Below, piece after piece: positions 1 through 6,949 of a stretch of DNA of 15,113 nt (position 1 is its first letter; every line of letters starts with the position of its first letter). The DNA comes from Saprospiraceae bacterium. GTDB taxonomy: Bacteria; Bacteroidota; Bacteroidia; Chitinophagales; Saprospiraceae. The stretch is taken from positions 1 through 15,113 of the forward strand of contig JALVCY010000155.1 in NCBI GenBank assembly GCA_027009605.1, read 5' to 3'. A model generated the notes under the pieces. That model saw nothing but the letters and a program-made list of their open reading frames with translations. It was not told the DNA's origin and did no database searches. The translations under genes and the position numbers were made by a program.

Positions 1-554
1 CCTGTAAAATCACAGTTTCTCATTTTGGCAAAATGGCCTTCCATGCCAAACATATTCGCCCCCCGAAAAGTACTACCATTTAAGTTGGCTCCATTGACAT
101 GGACATGAAACAACCGGCTTTGATTAAAATTAATATCATGCATGTCCGAATCATCAAAAATCGTCCAGCGAATATCGGCCGCCCTAAAATCCGAACCATG
201 AAAATCACTTTCTTGACATTTCCCGGAACGAATGGATGCCCCCCGAAAATCAGACTCAAAAACCTTGACCTTCGTCCAATAAATTTCATCTAATTGAGCG
301 CGTCTAAAGTCATCTCCGGGTTGGGGTACGGCTTTGATGCCGGTAGGTCTTGGCTTGCCATTCCGCAAGGGCAATTCTTCATTGATAATCGCATCTAATT
401 GATTGTCTTCCAAAAAGTTAATCAATTCCGGAATATGACTTGTATCCGGCAAAATGCTTTCTGCCACCTCGTCTGTTCCATTATTTTTTGCGCAAGCTAA
501 AAACAAGATGGGAAGCAAAGTCAGTAATATATATTTCCTATTTCTCATGGTCAT
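1..554 (-). CDS. Pentapeptide-repeat lipoprotein, 3' part cut by window edge
   Basis: The reading frame is open from ATG at 554 (alternative in-frame ATG at 548) to the left edge of the window, so the C-terminus is missing. The protein starts with a lipoprotein signal (hydrophobic stretch then FLAC lipobox) and a non-repetitive segment of about 70 residues. It then runs into repeating five-residue units of the A(D/N)Lxx/xxFxx type (for example SDFRGA, SDFHG, SDFRAA, GANLNGSTFRGANMFG). Such repeats fold into a right-handed quadrilateral beta helix used as a binding scaffold; no enzyme activity is implied. It starts 4 bp after the nosY stop on the same strand, so it is probably the next gene of the nos operon. 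A role in N2O reductase maturation or in holding the lipid-anchored catalytic subunit is speculation. The family call is solid; the function is unknown. Confidence 0.8.
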   Translation of the reverse strand, partial: MTMRNRKYILLTLLPILFLACAKNNGTDEVAESILPDTSHIPELINFLEDNQLDAIINEELPLRNGKPRPTGIKAVPQPGDDFRRAQLDEIYWTKVKVFESDFRGASIRSGKCQESDFHGSDFRAADIRWTIFDDSDMHDINFNQSRLFHVHVNGANLNGSTFRGANMFGMEGHFAKMRNCDFT

Positions 555-558
555 TTTT

Positions 559-1395
559 TTAGACTACATCGTGTCGATTAAAATACCGGTTGCCCAAAAA
601 AGCAAAAATAAATCCTAATATCAAAGGATACAGAATGGAAAATACCACAAATGTCCCGCGGCTGACTGTATCCAACACATAGTAAGAAGCCGGACCCATC
701 ACCGTCAAATCCGGATCAAATAAAATCAAACTTCCCGTCCGGAATACTTGCAACGGATTCAACATCCCCAAGCCAATCACCCAAGAAGCATCTCCACGCA
801 TTTTGAGCATCACGCCCAACAAAATCAAATCCAAAAAGGCTACCAAAAACAGCCAAATCACAAAGGCCGTACTCACCGCTATATCCTGACTCCTAGCCAC
901 CGTCGAGATGTACATACTCAACCCCAAAAAGAAGAAAACCATCGAAGCCAACAACGCACTGTACAAGAAAAACAGCGTCCACGGTACATCTACATTTGTG
1001 ATAGTCGCCCATAGCGTAGCTCCAAATAAGGCCAATAACACCGGCACATAAATCACAAAAAATCGACCGATCAACTTTCCCCAAAAATATCCCGTAAAGG
1101 AAATGGGCAAGGAAAGGATGTATTCCATTACACTATTTTCTCGATCTCCCACCACGGAACGCACCGTAGAAATCAATACGTAAATAGGCAATATCACCAT
1201 GCTCACTTGCATAAAAGTCACCATCATCCGGCTCAAGCCGACAAATCCAATAATCTGTGATTCTGTAATACCGGATGCAAACATGATGGCCACAAAACCG
1301 CCAAAGAGTGCACTGTACGCCCAGAACCATCTCGAACGTAGATTTTGCCGGATGTCGGTGTTGACGATTTGTTTGATACTTGTTAAACTGCTCAT
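559..1395 (-). CDS. nosY: NosY, ABC-2 type permease for N2O reductase maturation
   Basis: A 278-residue integral membrane protein with six clear hydrophobic segments (starting around residues 22, 64, 105, 140, 173 and 245) and the charged RSVVGDREN loop after the second one, typical of ABC-2 permeases of the NosY group, which are about this long. In characterised systems NosY forms the membrane part of the NosDFY complex. ATP hydrolysis by NosF is transmitted through it to the periplasmic NosD beta helix, supporting assembly of the CuZ copper-sulfide cluster. Position in the nos run next to nosL and nosF fits. It is separated from nosL by 77 bp that fold into a stem-loop, and it is followed closely by the pentapeptide-repeat gene. 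The gene order F-L-Y is a minor departure from the common D-F-Y order. Confidence 0.9.
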   Translation of the reverse strand: MSSLTSIKQIVNTDIRQNLRSRWFWAYSALFGGFVAIMFASGITESQIIGFVGLSRMMVTFMQVSMVILPIYVLISTVRSVVGDRENSVMEYILSLPISFTGYFWGKLIGRFFVIYVPVLLALFGATLWATITNVDVPWTLFFLYSALLASMVFFFLGLSMYISTVARSQDIAVSTAFVIWLFLVAFLDLILLGVMLKMRGDASWVIGLGMLNPLQVFRTGSLILFDPDLTVMGPASYYVLDTVSRGTFVVFSILYPLILGFIFAFLGNRYFNRHDVV

Positions 1396-1409
1396 TTTTT
1401 TTGGTTAAG

Positions 1410-1471
1410 GGTCAAGGGTGAAAGGTAAAGGATGCCGTATGGCCATAGTCCTTTGCCGTACACCATTGACC
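1410..1471 (-). repeat. Stem-loop in the nosL-nosY gap
   Basis: GGTCAAGGGTG at 1410-1420 pairs with CACCATTGACC at 1461-1471 (10 of 11 positions). Inside it AAAGGA (1427-1432) pairs with TCCTTT (1449-1454) around the palindrome TATGGCCATA. It fills most of the 77-bp intercistronic gap. There is no run of T after it in the transcription direction, so it is more likely an mRNA processing or stability element, or a dispersed palindromic repeat, than a terminator. Its TAAAGGATGCCG string recurs at 13249-13260. Confidence 0.6.
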
Positions 1472-1472
1472 A

Positions 1473-1955
1473 TTATTTATGATTCAACATCTTTTTTTCT
1501 TTGACAAATTTCTCCCGCATGGTTTTGCCTTCGTCGATTCGCTTTAAGGTTGTTTTAAAATCAAAAAACTCACCATCCGGTTGCTTTTCGTGGGCGGCAT
1601 ATCCGTAGCCCATAGGCGTGTGCTCGCCGTAAGTATAAAAGGCTTTTTTGGCATCAATCCAATTGGATGTCTCGTTGCCTTTGGAGGCATCACCAACCCA
1701 AATCACTGCCGTCTCTCCATCCCATTTTTTCCAGCTTCCTTCACGGATGTCTTCCGCCAAACAGCCCACATCATCATACCACCGCACTTCTCCGTATTTG
1801 TTAATGGCTTGAACATTGTATCGCTGATCAGTCAACCCCATATTGCATACAAAACAGGCATCCCGGTCAAAATTAATCTTCCTAGGCGTATAGTCCACTT
1901 CCGAATTACACGCCCCCATCATCAACACAAAAATTAAAAAAAGAAAATTTCTCAT
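1473..1955 (-). CDS. nosL: NosL, copper-delivery lipoprotein
   Basis: A 160-residue lipoprotein: signal peptide ending in LMMGAC (lipidated Cys16), then the NosL signature with Cys34, Cys37 and Met39 (CFVCNMGLTD), followed by a W-Y-D-D-x-G-C block. In known systems NosL is a periplasm-facing, outer-membrane-anchored copper chaperone that passes Cu(I) to NosD and on to apo-NosZ. Length and motif order match the family. It begins 10 bp after the nosF stop, so the two are likely co-translated, and it lies between nosF and nosY. Only one NosL must serve both NosZ-like proteins here, although only one of them has a CuZ site to fill. Confidence 0.92.
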   Translation of the reverse strand: MRNFLFLIFVLMMGACNSEVDYTPRKINFDRDACFVCNMGLTDQRYNVQAINKYGEVRWYDDVGCLAEDIREGSWKKWDGETAVIWVGDASKGNETSNWIDAKKAFYTYGEHTPMGYGYAAHEKQPDGEFFDFKTTLKRIDEGKTMREKFVKEKKMLNHK

Positions 1956-1965
1956 GAATTAATAT

Positions 1966-2616
1966 TTAAACTTCCCGGTTAACAACAATTTTTCCCAAAT
2001 CCATCTCTACCAGACGGTTGACCAAGCCTTCCACTTCGTCGATTCGATGACTACTGATAATCATCAAAACATCTTTACTCACTTCGTGTAATAATTCAAA
2101 TAGTGCTTTTCTTGCCTTGGGGTCTAAGTTAGCGGAGGGCTCATCCAGTAATAAGATTTTAGGATTGCGCCCCAACGCAAAAGCGACGAGTAATTTTTGC
2201 TTCATCCCGCCTGATAATTTCAAAAAGGGTTTGGCCAAATTAGCCTGAACATCCAACCCCAATCTTTCGGCAATATCCAAAAACAACTGCTTATCAGTAT
2301 CAGTTACCGCCGAAAAGAATTCCAGCATTTCGGCAATCGTCATTTTTATCGGTGGTGGGATTTGGGGTACAAAGCCCACGTATTTTAGTATTTCTTCTCG
2401 TTGTGTTCTTGGATCCATACCCAAAACTTCCAGACTCCCTTCAAAGCGATAAAGCCCTAATATACAACGTATTAGGGTCGTTTTTCCGGCTCCATTTTGA
2501 CCCACCAAGGCGATGCGCTCGCCCGTATAAAACGTGTGCGTCAAGCCTTCAATCACCTTGACCTTTTTAAAAGGTTTGGTCAGGTGGTCAATTTTTATGA
2601 GTTCTTTCTGTTCCAT
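1966..2616 (-). CDS. nosF: NosF, ABC transporter ATPase of the NosDFY complex
   Basis: A 216-residue cytoplasmic ATPase with all motifs in order: Walker A GQNGAGKTT (39-47), Q-loop glutamine at 85, ABC signature LSGGMKQ (134-140), Walker B ILLLDEP (154-160), D-loop SANLD and the switch histidine H190 (SSHR). It is shorter than many NosF proteins, which often exceed 300 residues because of a C-terminal extension; this one stops soon after the ATPase core. It would power NosY and NosD in CuZ assembly. The 130-bp gap to nosH upstream is the longest inside the accessory block and could hold a weak internal promoter, although I see no convincing one. Confidence 0.9.
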   Translation of the reverse strand: MEQKELIKIDHLTKPFKKVKVIEGLTHTFYTGERIALVGQNGAGKTTLIRCILGLYRFEGSLEVLGMDPRTQREEILKYVGFVPQIPPPIKMTIAEMLEFFSAVTDTDKQLFLDIAERLGLDVQANLAKPFLKLSGGMKQKLLVAFALGRNPKILLLDEPSANLDPKARKALFELLHEVSKDVLMIISSHRIDEVEGLVNRLVEMDLGKIVVNREV

Positions 2617-2746
2617 TCTTTGGTTGTTCTCTTATTTCTGTTTTCTGTTCGTCTTTTTGCACAACTGTAAATCAAGGGCTTTGTTCAAAAGCTGCTTTCT
2701 AAAGTCTCGGGGCTAGGCACTCTGCTCACTACACATCATGGCTCCA

Positions 2747-3685
2747 TTACAGCAACTTCTCCACGCCCTTAACGGTGATCTTCAACGCTCCGCCATAACA
2801 AGTATCCACGCACAATCCACAGCGGGTGCAATCTGCTCCCGTAAAGTGAACTTCCTTAGTCGCTTCACCCCGTTTTACAAACCATAATTCATGCGGCACT
2901 AAACACACATCTTGGCAGTCCCTGCAATGTCCGCACTTATCTAAATCAAATTTGACGGACGTGGGAGTGATGGTGCCGACAGCGCTATAAGCCACACCCA
3001 TCGGACAGACATATCTGCACCAAAAGCGTTTGGTATGGAATATTTCGAATAACAACAACGCCAATACCCAAAGCAATAAGACACTCGGCCCGTAAATAAT
3101 AGACCGGGAAATAATCCCCACCGGATTCATATCTTCAAAAACCAATTGCTTCGTCAACAAAGCCAGTAGCAAAAACATCACAAATGCAATATACTTGACT
3201 CCGATGGCGTAGTTGTGTTCTTTAATTTTCTTTTTCTTGACCAACCAATTATGCAGCTTCTCCGCATTTTCCGCAAGGAAGTGATATGGACATATCCAAG
3301 AACAAAAAGTCCGCCCCCCGACCAAAAAATAAAAGGTAATAATCACACCCAAGCCAATAAAGAAATTCATCGTTAACATGGCAAAGTGCCCGGTCCGGAT
3401 TCCAATTAATATTTGCTGTAAAGAATTAAAAATATCCATCAAGTAAATCCCAAAAAATCGAGACCCACTCAAAGAGCCTTCTAATACACTAATATCAAAG
3501 AAAAATGAAGCCCAAAATAGGGTATTCAACAGGATTAAGACCGCCCAGCGTTTATTTCGCCATTTGTGCGTGGGTGCATGCTTAGCCTTCCATTGCTTAA
3601 AAGTAAGGCCTTCTTTTACATTAGGCATCTCGTCTCTTCGCTTAGCCGGTAGCGGCTGTACATTTTTTCCTTTCTTGCCAAACAT
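2747..3685 (-). CDS. nosH: NosH, NapH-like membrane ferredoxin
   Basis: A 312-residue polytopic membrane protein. After about 45 cytoplasmic residues there are four or so hydrophobic segments (near 46-64, 102-122, 163-180 and 200-216). Two CxxxCP motifs sit at the membrane edge (Cys128/Cys132 in TFCSWICP and Cys223/Cys227 in WCRYVCP), and two C-terminal [4Fe-4S] ferredoxin motifs follow (Cys251, 254, 257, 261 and Cys286, 289, 292, 296). This is the NapH/NosH pattern. In epsilonproteobacterial clade II nos clusters, NosG and NosH are thought to form a quinol-linked electron route, possibly also serving CuZ reductive activation in the absence of NosR. It begins 2 bp after the nosG stop. NapH is the alternative name, but the nos neighbourhood decides. 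Confidence 0.88.
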   Translation of the reverse strand: MFGKKGKNVQPLPAKRRDEMPNVKEGLTFKQWKAKHAPTHKWRNKRWAVLILLNTLFWASFFFDISVLEGSLSGSRFFGIYLMDIFNSLQQILIGIRTGHFAMLTMNFFIGLGVIITFYFLVGGRTFCSWICPYHFLAENAEKLHNWLVKKKKIKEHNYAIGVKYIAFVMFLLLALLTKQLVFEDMNPVGIISRSIIYGPSVLLLWVLALLLFEIFHTKRFWCRYVCPMGVAYSAVGTITPTSVKFDLDKCGHCRDCQDVCLVPHELWFVKRGEATKEVHFTGADCTRCGLCVDTCYGGALKITVKGVEKLL

Positions 3686-3687
3686 GA

Positions 3688-4482
3688 CTATACTTTTTTA
3701 ATAGTGATACTAGGCCCTTCAGTTGGACAAATCATCGTACACACGCCACAGCCGGTACAACCATCCAAGACCTTGGGAAGATTATTTTCAAATATGATCG
3801 CCGTCTCTCCAATAGGACAATCCGTCACACAAATATTACAAATAGGTCGATCAAAAATATGCTCATGTACCGGATAGGGAGACAGTCCTTTTTTGACATC
3901 TTCCGGGGAGGCATATACCCCTTTACAGCTCTCATCTCGGGGTGCCCCTTTCAAGCCTTTTCCTTTAGCCGCCAAGCAAGTATCCGTATTCAAAACGGCT
4001 ACACCCATTTTTGTATGCGCATGCATGGCCGGTAACTGAACGGCAATAATATTAAAATCATGGTCATTGGGATGCTCTTGCTCATATTTAGTAATAGCTT
4101 CTTCTCCCTTGACTTTAAACTGTATAAAATCCAAGGCTGCTGTTGGGCAAGTCTCTACACATTGCATCGCTCCGCAAGAAAAGTCACACGCCTGTTCGCG
4201 CACATCCAAATAAGGCGTGCCATAAGAAAGACCTTGCGTAAAATCTGCCAACTTTACAGCATCAATCGGGCAAATCTGGACGCACAACCCACACTTAATG
4301 CAAGCATACATAAAATCATCGTTAGCAATCGCTCCGGGTGGGCGCAGCATATTCTCGCCATTGGTGGTATCCTTTGTACTTAGATAGCCGGCACCGGCAC
4401 CAATAGCACCAATCCCAATGGCCGTCATCGCCCCAAATCTAATAAACTGTCTCCTAGTTACTTCTTTATTTTTTTTTGCCAT
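3688..4482 (-). CDS. nosG: NosG, NapG-like periplasmic ferredoxin with Tat signal
   Basis: The start chosen is ATG at 4482, giving 264 residues. A longer frame from 4536 would overlap nosD by 43 bp and put extra residues ahead of the export signal. The N-terminus has a twin-arginine signal (TRRQFIRFG, Arg10-Arg11, then a Gly/Ala-rich hydrophobic stretch), so the folded iron-sulfur protein should be exported by Tat. Four [4Fe-4S] cysteine groups follow: 61/64/67/71, 99/103/108/112, 215/218/222 plus a separate cysteine such as 186, and 242/245/248/252. This is the NapG arrangement. With NosH it probably carries electrons from the quinone pool across the membrane. It starts 11 bp after nosD. Confidence 0.88.
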   Translation of the reverse strand: MAKKNKEVTRRQFIRFGAMTAIGIGAIGAGAGYLSTKDTTNGENMLRPPGAIANDDFMYACIKCGLCVQICPIDAVKLADFTQGLSYGTPYLDVREQACDFSCGAMQCVETCPTAALDFIQFKVKGEEAITKYEQEHPNDHDFNIIAVQLPAMHAHTKMGVAVLNTDTCLAAKGKGLKGAPRDESCKGVYASPEDVKKGLSPYPVHEHIFDRPICNICVTDCPIGETAIIFENNLPKVLDGCTGCGVCTMICPTEGPSITIKKV

Positions 4483-4493
4483 AGCTTTGGATT

Positions 4494-5810
4494 TTATTCC
4501 TTCGTTAACACTTGAAACGTTTTCTTTTCTTTCCATTTATAGATGGGCTTGGGGTCTCTTACGATGAGTCGCGGCTTAGAGAAAGGAGCCAATCTTTCGA
4601 GAAAATCCAAGACTTCCAAAATAGGCGCACCAAAATAAAAGCGTACATCTTCATTGAATGCCCAAAGATGCCCATTATAGCTGTAGAGCTTATAGGGAAT
4701 GTCGCCCACATTGTCTTTATCTCTGTCAAAGCCTTGATAATCAGCCCAGTAGTTACCCCTGAATTTATTTCTATTGGCTGTTTTTCCGTTGGTAAAGACT
4801 TGCGTCAAATTATCATGAAAGAAATTGCCGACGATATCATTGCCTTCAATATCAGAATGAAAATACATGCCTTCGTTACAGAAAGCAATTTCATTGCCTT
4901 GAATCGTATTGACCTTATAAGGTACTAAAGGAGAAATATCAAAGTGAATTCCTTTGGCGGAATATAAGAATCGATTATTTAGGATTTGATTGGAAGACGT
5001 TTCTTTCATGCCGATACACATACCTGATGTGCCGTTATTTCTTTGGATGAGATTATTAGAAATCAAGGTCTTTTCACTGTACATCAAAAAAATCCCTACG
5101 GAGTTTTGGGAGAACTCGCTAAATGAAATCCGGTTTTCGTGCGAATACATAAAGTGCATTCCGTACCGGCTGTTTATTCCTTTATTGGCATGAAAAGTAT
5201 TGCCGGCTGAGTACCAGACAACCATATCCCGGACTTCATGCCAAAAATTATATTGGAGTGTATTATTATTAGAATACCACAATCTGATACCATCGCCTTT
5301 TAATGCCAACGGCTTGGCTGTAATAGAAGAAATATCATTATTTTCTAATAAACAATGATTGGATTTATAAAAATCAATTCCTACTAGACATTCTGTGAAT
5401 TTATTATTAATAATTCGAGCATACTCCACATCTCTTAGCTTGATGCCGGCATCCAACCTATCAGGCGAGTCTCCGGAGTCTCTGATATCACAATTCATCA
5501 CCGTTACGCTATCGGCCTTAATAATAAGGACAGACTCATTCTTCATTCCTGAAATGGTCGCCTTTCCCTGCCCATCTATGACGACATTCGGGACGGTAAT
5601 GGTTGCCGGGCCGGTATAGAATCCGGGTTTTAGCCGTAAGGTGTCCCCGGGTTTTAGGTCGGATAATAGCGTATTTAGGAAGATTTGTCCTTGATTGTTG
5701 GTGGGACCGTTTACAGGCGTGCGCAGTCCTTTATGTGCTATTTTGCCATTTTGCGCAAAAAGCCCCAAAGAGACGAAAACCAATAATAATATTAAAACTT
5801 TCGATTTCAT
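4494..5810 (-). CDS. nosD: NosD, periplasmic beta-helix maturation factor
   Basis: ATG at 5810 is chosen over 5834 because it places MKSKVLILLLVFVSLGLFAQ, a normal Sec signal peptide, at the N-terminus; the protein is then 438 residues. The body is made of parallel beta-helix (CASH-type) rungs with repeated N-N and I-x-x-N elements, including PNVVIDGQGKATISG, NSVGIFLMYSEKTLISNN and SNQILNNRFLYSAKGIHF, and ends in a C-terminal region rich in aromatic residues. In characterised systems NosD sits on NosFY, receives copper from NosL, binds apo-NosZ and helps build CuZ. Of the two NosZ-like proteins here, only the one encoded at 9619-6950 still has ligands for CuZ, so it is the expected client. 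Confidence 0.92.
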   Translation of the reverse strand: MKSKVLILLLVFVSLGLFAQNGKIAHKGLRTPVNGPTNNQGQIFLNTLLSDLKPGDTLRLKPGFYTGPATITVPNVVIDGQGKATISGMKNESVLIIKADSVTVMNCDIRDSGDSPDRLDAGIKLRDVEYARIINNKFTECLVGIDFYKSNHCLLENNDISSITAKPLALKGDGIRLWYSNNNTLQYNFWHEVRDMVVWYSAGNTFHANKGINSRYGMHFMYSHENRISFSEFSQNSVGIFLMYSEKTLISNNLIQRNNGTSGMCIGMKETSSNQILNNRFLYSAKGIHFDISPLVPYKVNTIQGNEIAFCNEGMYFHSDIEGNDIVGNFFHDNLTQVFTNGKTANRNKFRGNYWADYQGFDRDKDNVGDIPYKLYSYNGHLWAFNEDVRFYFGAPILEVLDFLERLAPFSKPRLIVRDPKPIYKWKEKKTFQVLTKE

Positions 5811-5828
5811 GTAGAGTAGATTAAGAAG

Positions 5829-5871
5829 GCACAAAAATATCTTACGAAGAAATCATAAAATATTTTTGTGC
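5829..5871 (-). repeat. Intercistronic stem-loop between nosB-like gene and nosD
   Basis: GCACAAAAATAT at 5829-5840 is perfectly complementary to ATATTTTTGTGC at 5860-5871, giving a 12-bp stem with a 19-base loop. It lies in the 87-bp gap after the stop of the upstream gene. The downstream side in the transcript lacks a T run, so full termination is not expected; a role in mRNA stability or partial attenuation is inferred. Confidence 0.65.
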
Positions 5872-5897
5872 TTCTCCTGCCTTGCGGCAAAAACGAC

Positions 5898-6698
5898 TTA
5901 CTTAGCGTCTCTAATGGCTTTCTTTTTAAGCAATAAAGAAAGCATTACGGTAATAAAAGTCAATACAGCAGTACCAAATCCAATATAAGGATAGGACACA
6001 GTAGCAAACTGCGCTACTTTACCCTCCCCAAAGATGGTCGGCATAAACGGCTTAATACCACTAAAGGCTCCGCCCCCGTGCAAACTCAAATGGTGTCCAT
6101 ACCAGTACATAGAGTACCCAAAAAGCAGAATGAAATAAAAAGGAACTAAAGCCGGAATCCAAGCTAATAAGCTATTCACTTTTTTGGGTGTCGCTATAAA
6201 CCCAATCAGCATTAGACCAAAGAGAATAAAAATGTATTTAGAATTTCTCAGAACCCCATCCAAAAATTTCAGGTATTTGGGAGTCACATCAATCTCAATG
6301 GGTTTTCCGGTTTCAGTAGAGATTAAGTCATCTCCATTTGCATCTTTTTTGGTATCAAAAGTATAGTATTCTGGATAAGGGCGAGACTTGTCGGTATTCA
6401 CCCCTTGCACAATGGGGTGCATGCCAATAAAGTGATTAATCGCATTCATTTCGACCAAGCACTCTGCACCTTCATTGGTCGTAATCTCTTCTCTTTCTTT
6501 GACCCCTTTACAGCCATTATAGACTCCATCGTATTTAAACTCGATACGAATTCCTTTGGGATACATAGATTTGGGGTATTGCCTGCTCTGCAAGGCCACC
6601 CACCAAGTAGGAAGAAAGTAGGTAGCAATCAACAAGCCCAACCCAATGACTCCAAAAACCTTGTAGAGGAGTGCTGCTTTGTTAGATTTTGTGTCCAT
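5898..6698 (-). CDS. nosB: NosB-like polytopic membrane protein
   Basis: A 266-residue membrane protein with one hydrophobic segment at about residues 12-35, a periplasmic loop of about 115 residues, and three more hydrophobic segments (about 154-170, 177-200 and 236-257). The first segment runs into the pattern LPTWWVAL...QYPKSM, and the loop carries INHFIGMHP (87-95). I associate this W-x-V-x-L...QYP...(L/I)NH-(Y/F)-IGM pattern with membrane proteins encoded just after nosZ in clade II nos clusters (NosB). The gene is the first after the terminator block that ends the NosZ-pair unit, which is the expected nosB place. The biochemical role of NosB is not settled. Two loop cysteines (63 and 80) could form a disulfide. 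The symbol is assigned from context plus pattern. Confidence 0.7.
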   Translation of the reverse strand: MDTKSNKAALLYKVFGVIGLGLLIATYFLPTWWVALQSRQYPKSMYPKGIRIEFKYDGVYNGCKGVKEREEITTNEGAECLVEMNAINHFIGMHPIVQGVNTDKSRPYPEYYTFDTKKDANGDDLISTETGKPIEIDVTPKYLKFLDGVLRNSKYIFILFGLMLIGFIATPKKVNSLLAWIPALVPFYFILLFGYSMYWYGHHLSLHGGGAFSGIKPFMPTIFGEGKVAQFATVSYPYIGFGTAVLTFITVMLSLLLKKKAIRDAK

Positions 6699-6814
6699 TT
6701 TTTTTGATTTCTTTTTAAGACTAGTTTGTCCTTTTTAACAGTCCTTGATTCATAAAGTTGCTCAAAAGGATTGAATTAATCGGTTATTTTTTTGCGCAAG
6801 CTCACATTCAAAAT

Positions 6815-6889
6815 AAAAAAAAAACTCAAGTTTCGGTAGAATCTAAATAATGACCAAAATGGTATTATGACACCACCAAAACTTGAGTT
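6815..6889 (-). terminator. Terminator-like hairpin B with long T run
   Basis: In the minus-strand transcript AACUCAAGUUUUGGU (6889-6875) pairs over all 15 positions (one U-G wobble) with ACCGAAACUUGAGUU (6837-6823). The loop is 37 bases and ten T (6824-6815) begin at the end of the stem. This is an intrinsic terminator layout for transcripts coming from the NosZ pair, just downstream of hairpin A. The long loop is unusual and leaves room for an antitermination or attenuator fold. Confidence 0.75.
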
Positions 6890-6924
6890 AAAAACAAGCA
6901 TGAAATACAAGTATTCCATGCTTG
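6890..6924 (-). terminator. Terminator-like hairpin A after the CuZ gene
   Basis: CAAGCATGGAATAC (6924-6911 in the transcript direction) pairs with GTATTTCATGCTTG (6908-6895) at 13 of 14 positions with a very tight loop, followed by five T (6894-6890). It lies 26 bp after the stop codon at 6950. Together with hairpin B it should cut down readthrough from the two NosZ genes into the accessory genes. Confidence 0.75.
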
Positions 6925-6949
6925 TAAAATTCAATATTATGCTAGGTCA

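Noticed and set aside
2617..2746. Internal promoter ahead of nosF
   Set aside because: The minus strand has TTTTG about 16 bp before TACAGTTG, but this mismatches the -7 consensus and the spacing is short.
4483..4536. Longer start for the NapG-like ferredoxin gene
   Set aside because: It would overlap nosD and place 18 extra residues ahead of the twin-arginine signal; ATG at 4482 gives a normal Tat leader.
5811..5834. Longer start for nosD
   Set aside because: The extra eight residues lie ahead of a complete Sec signal peptide that begins at 5810.
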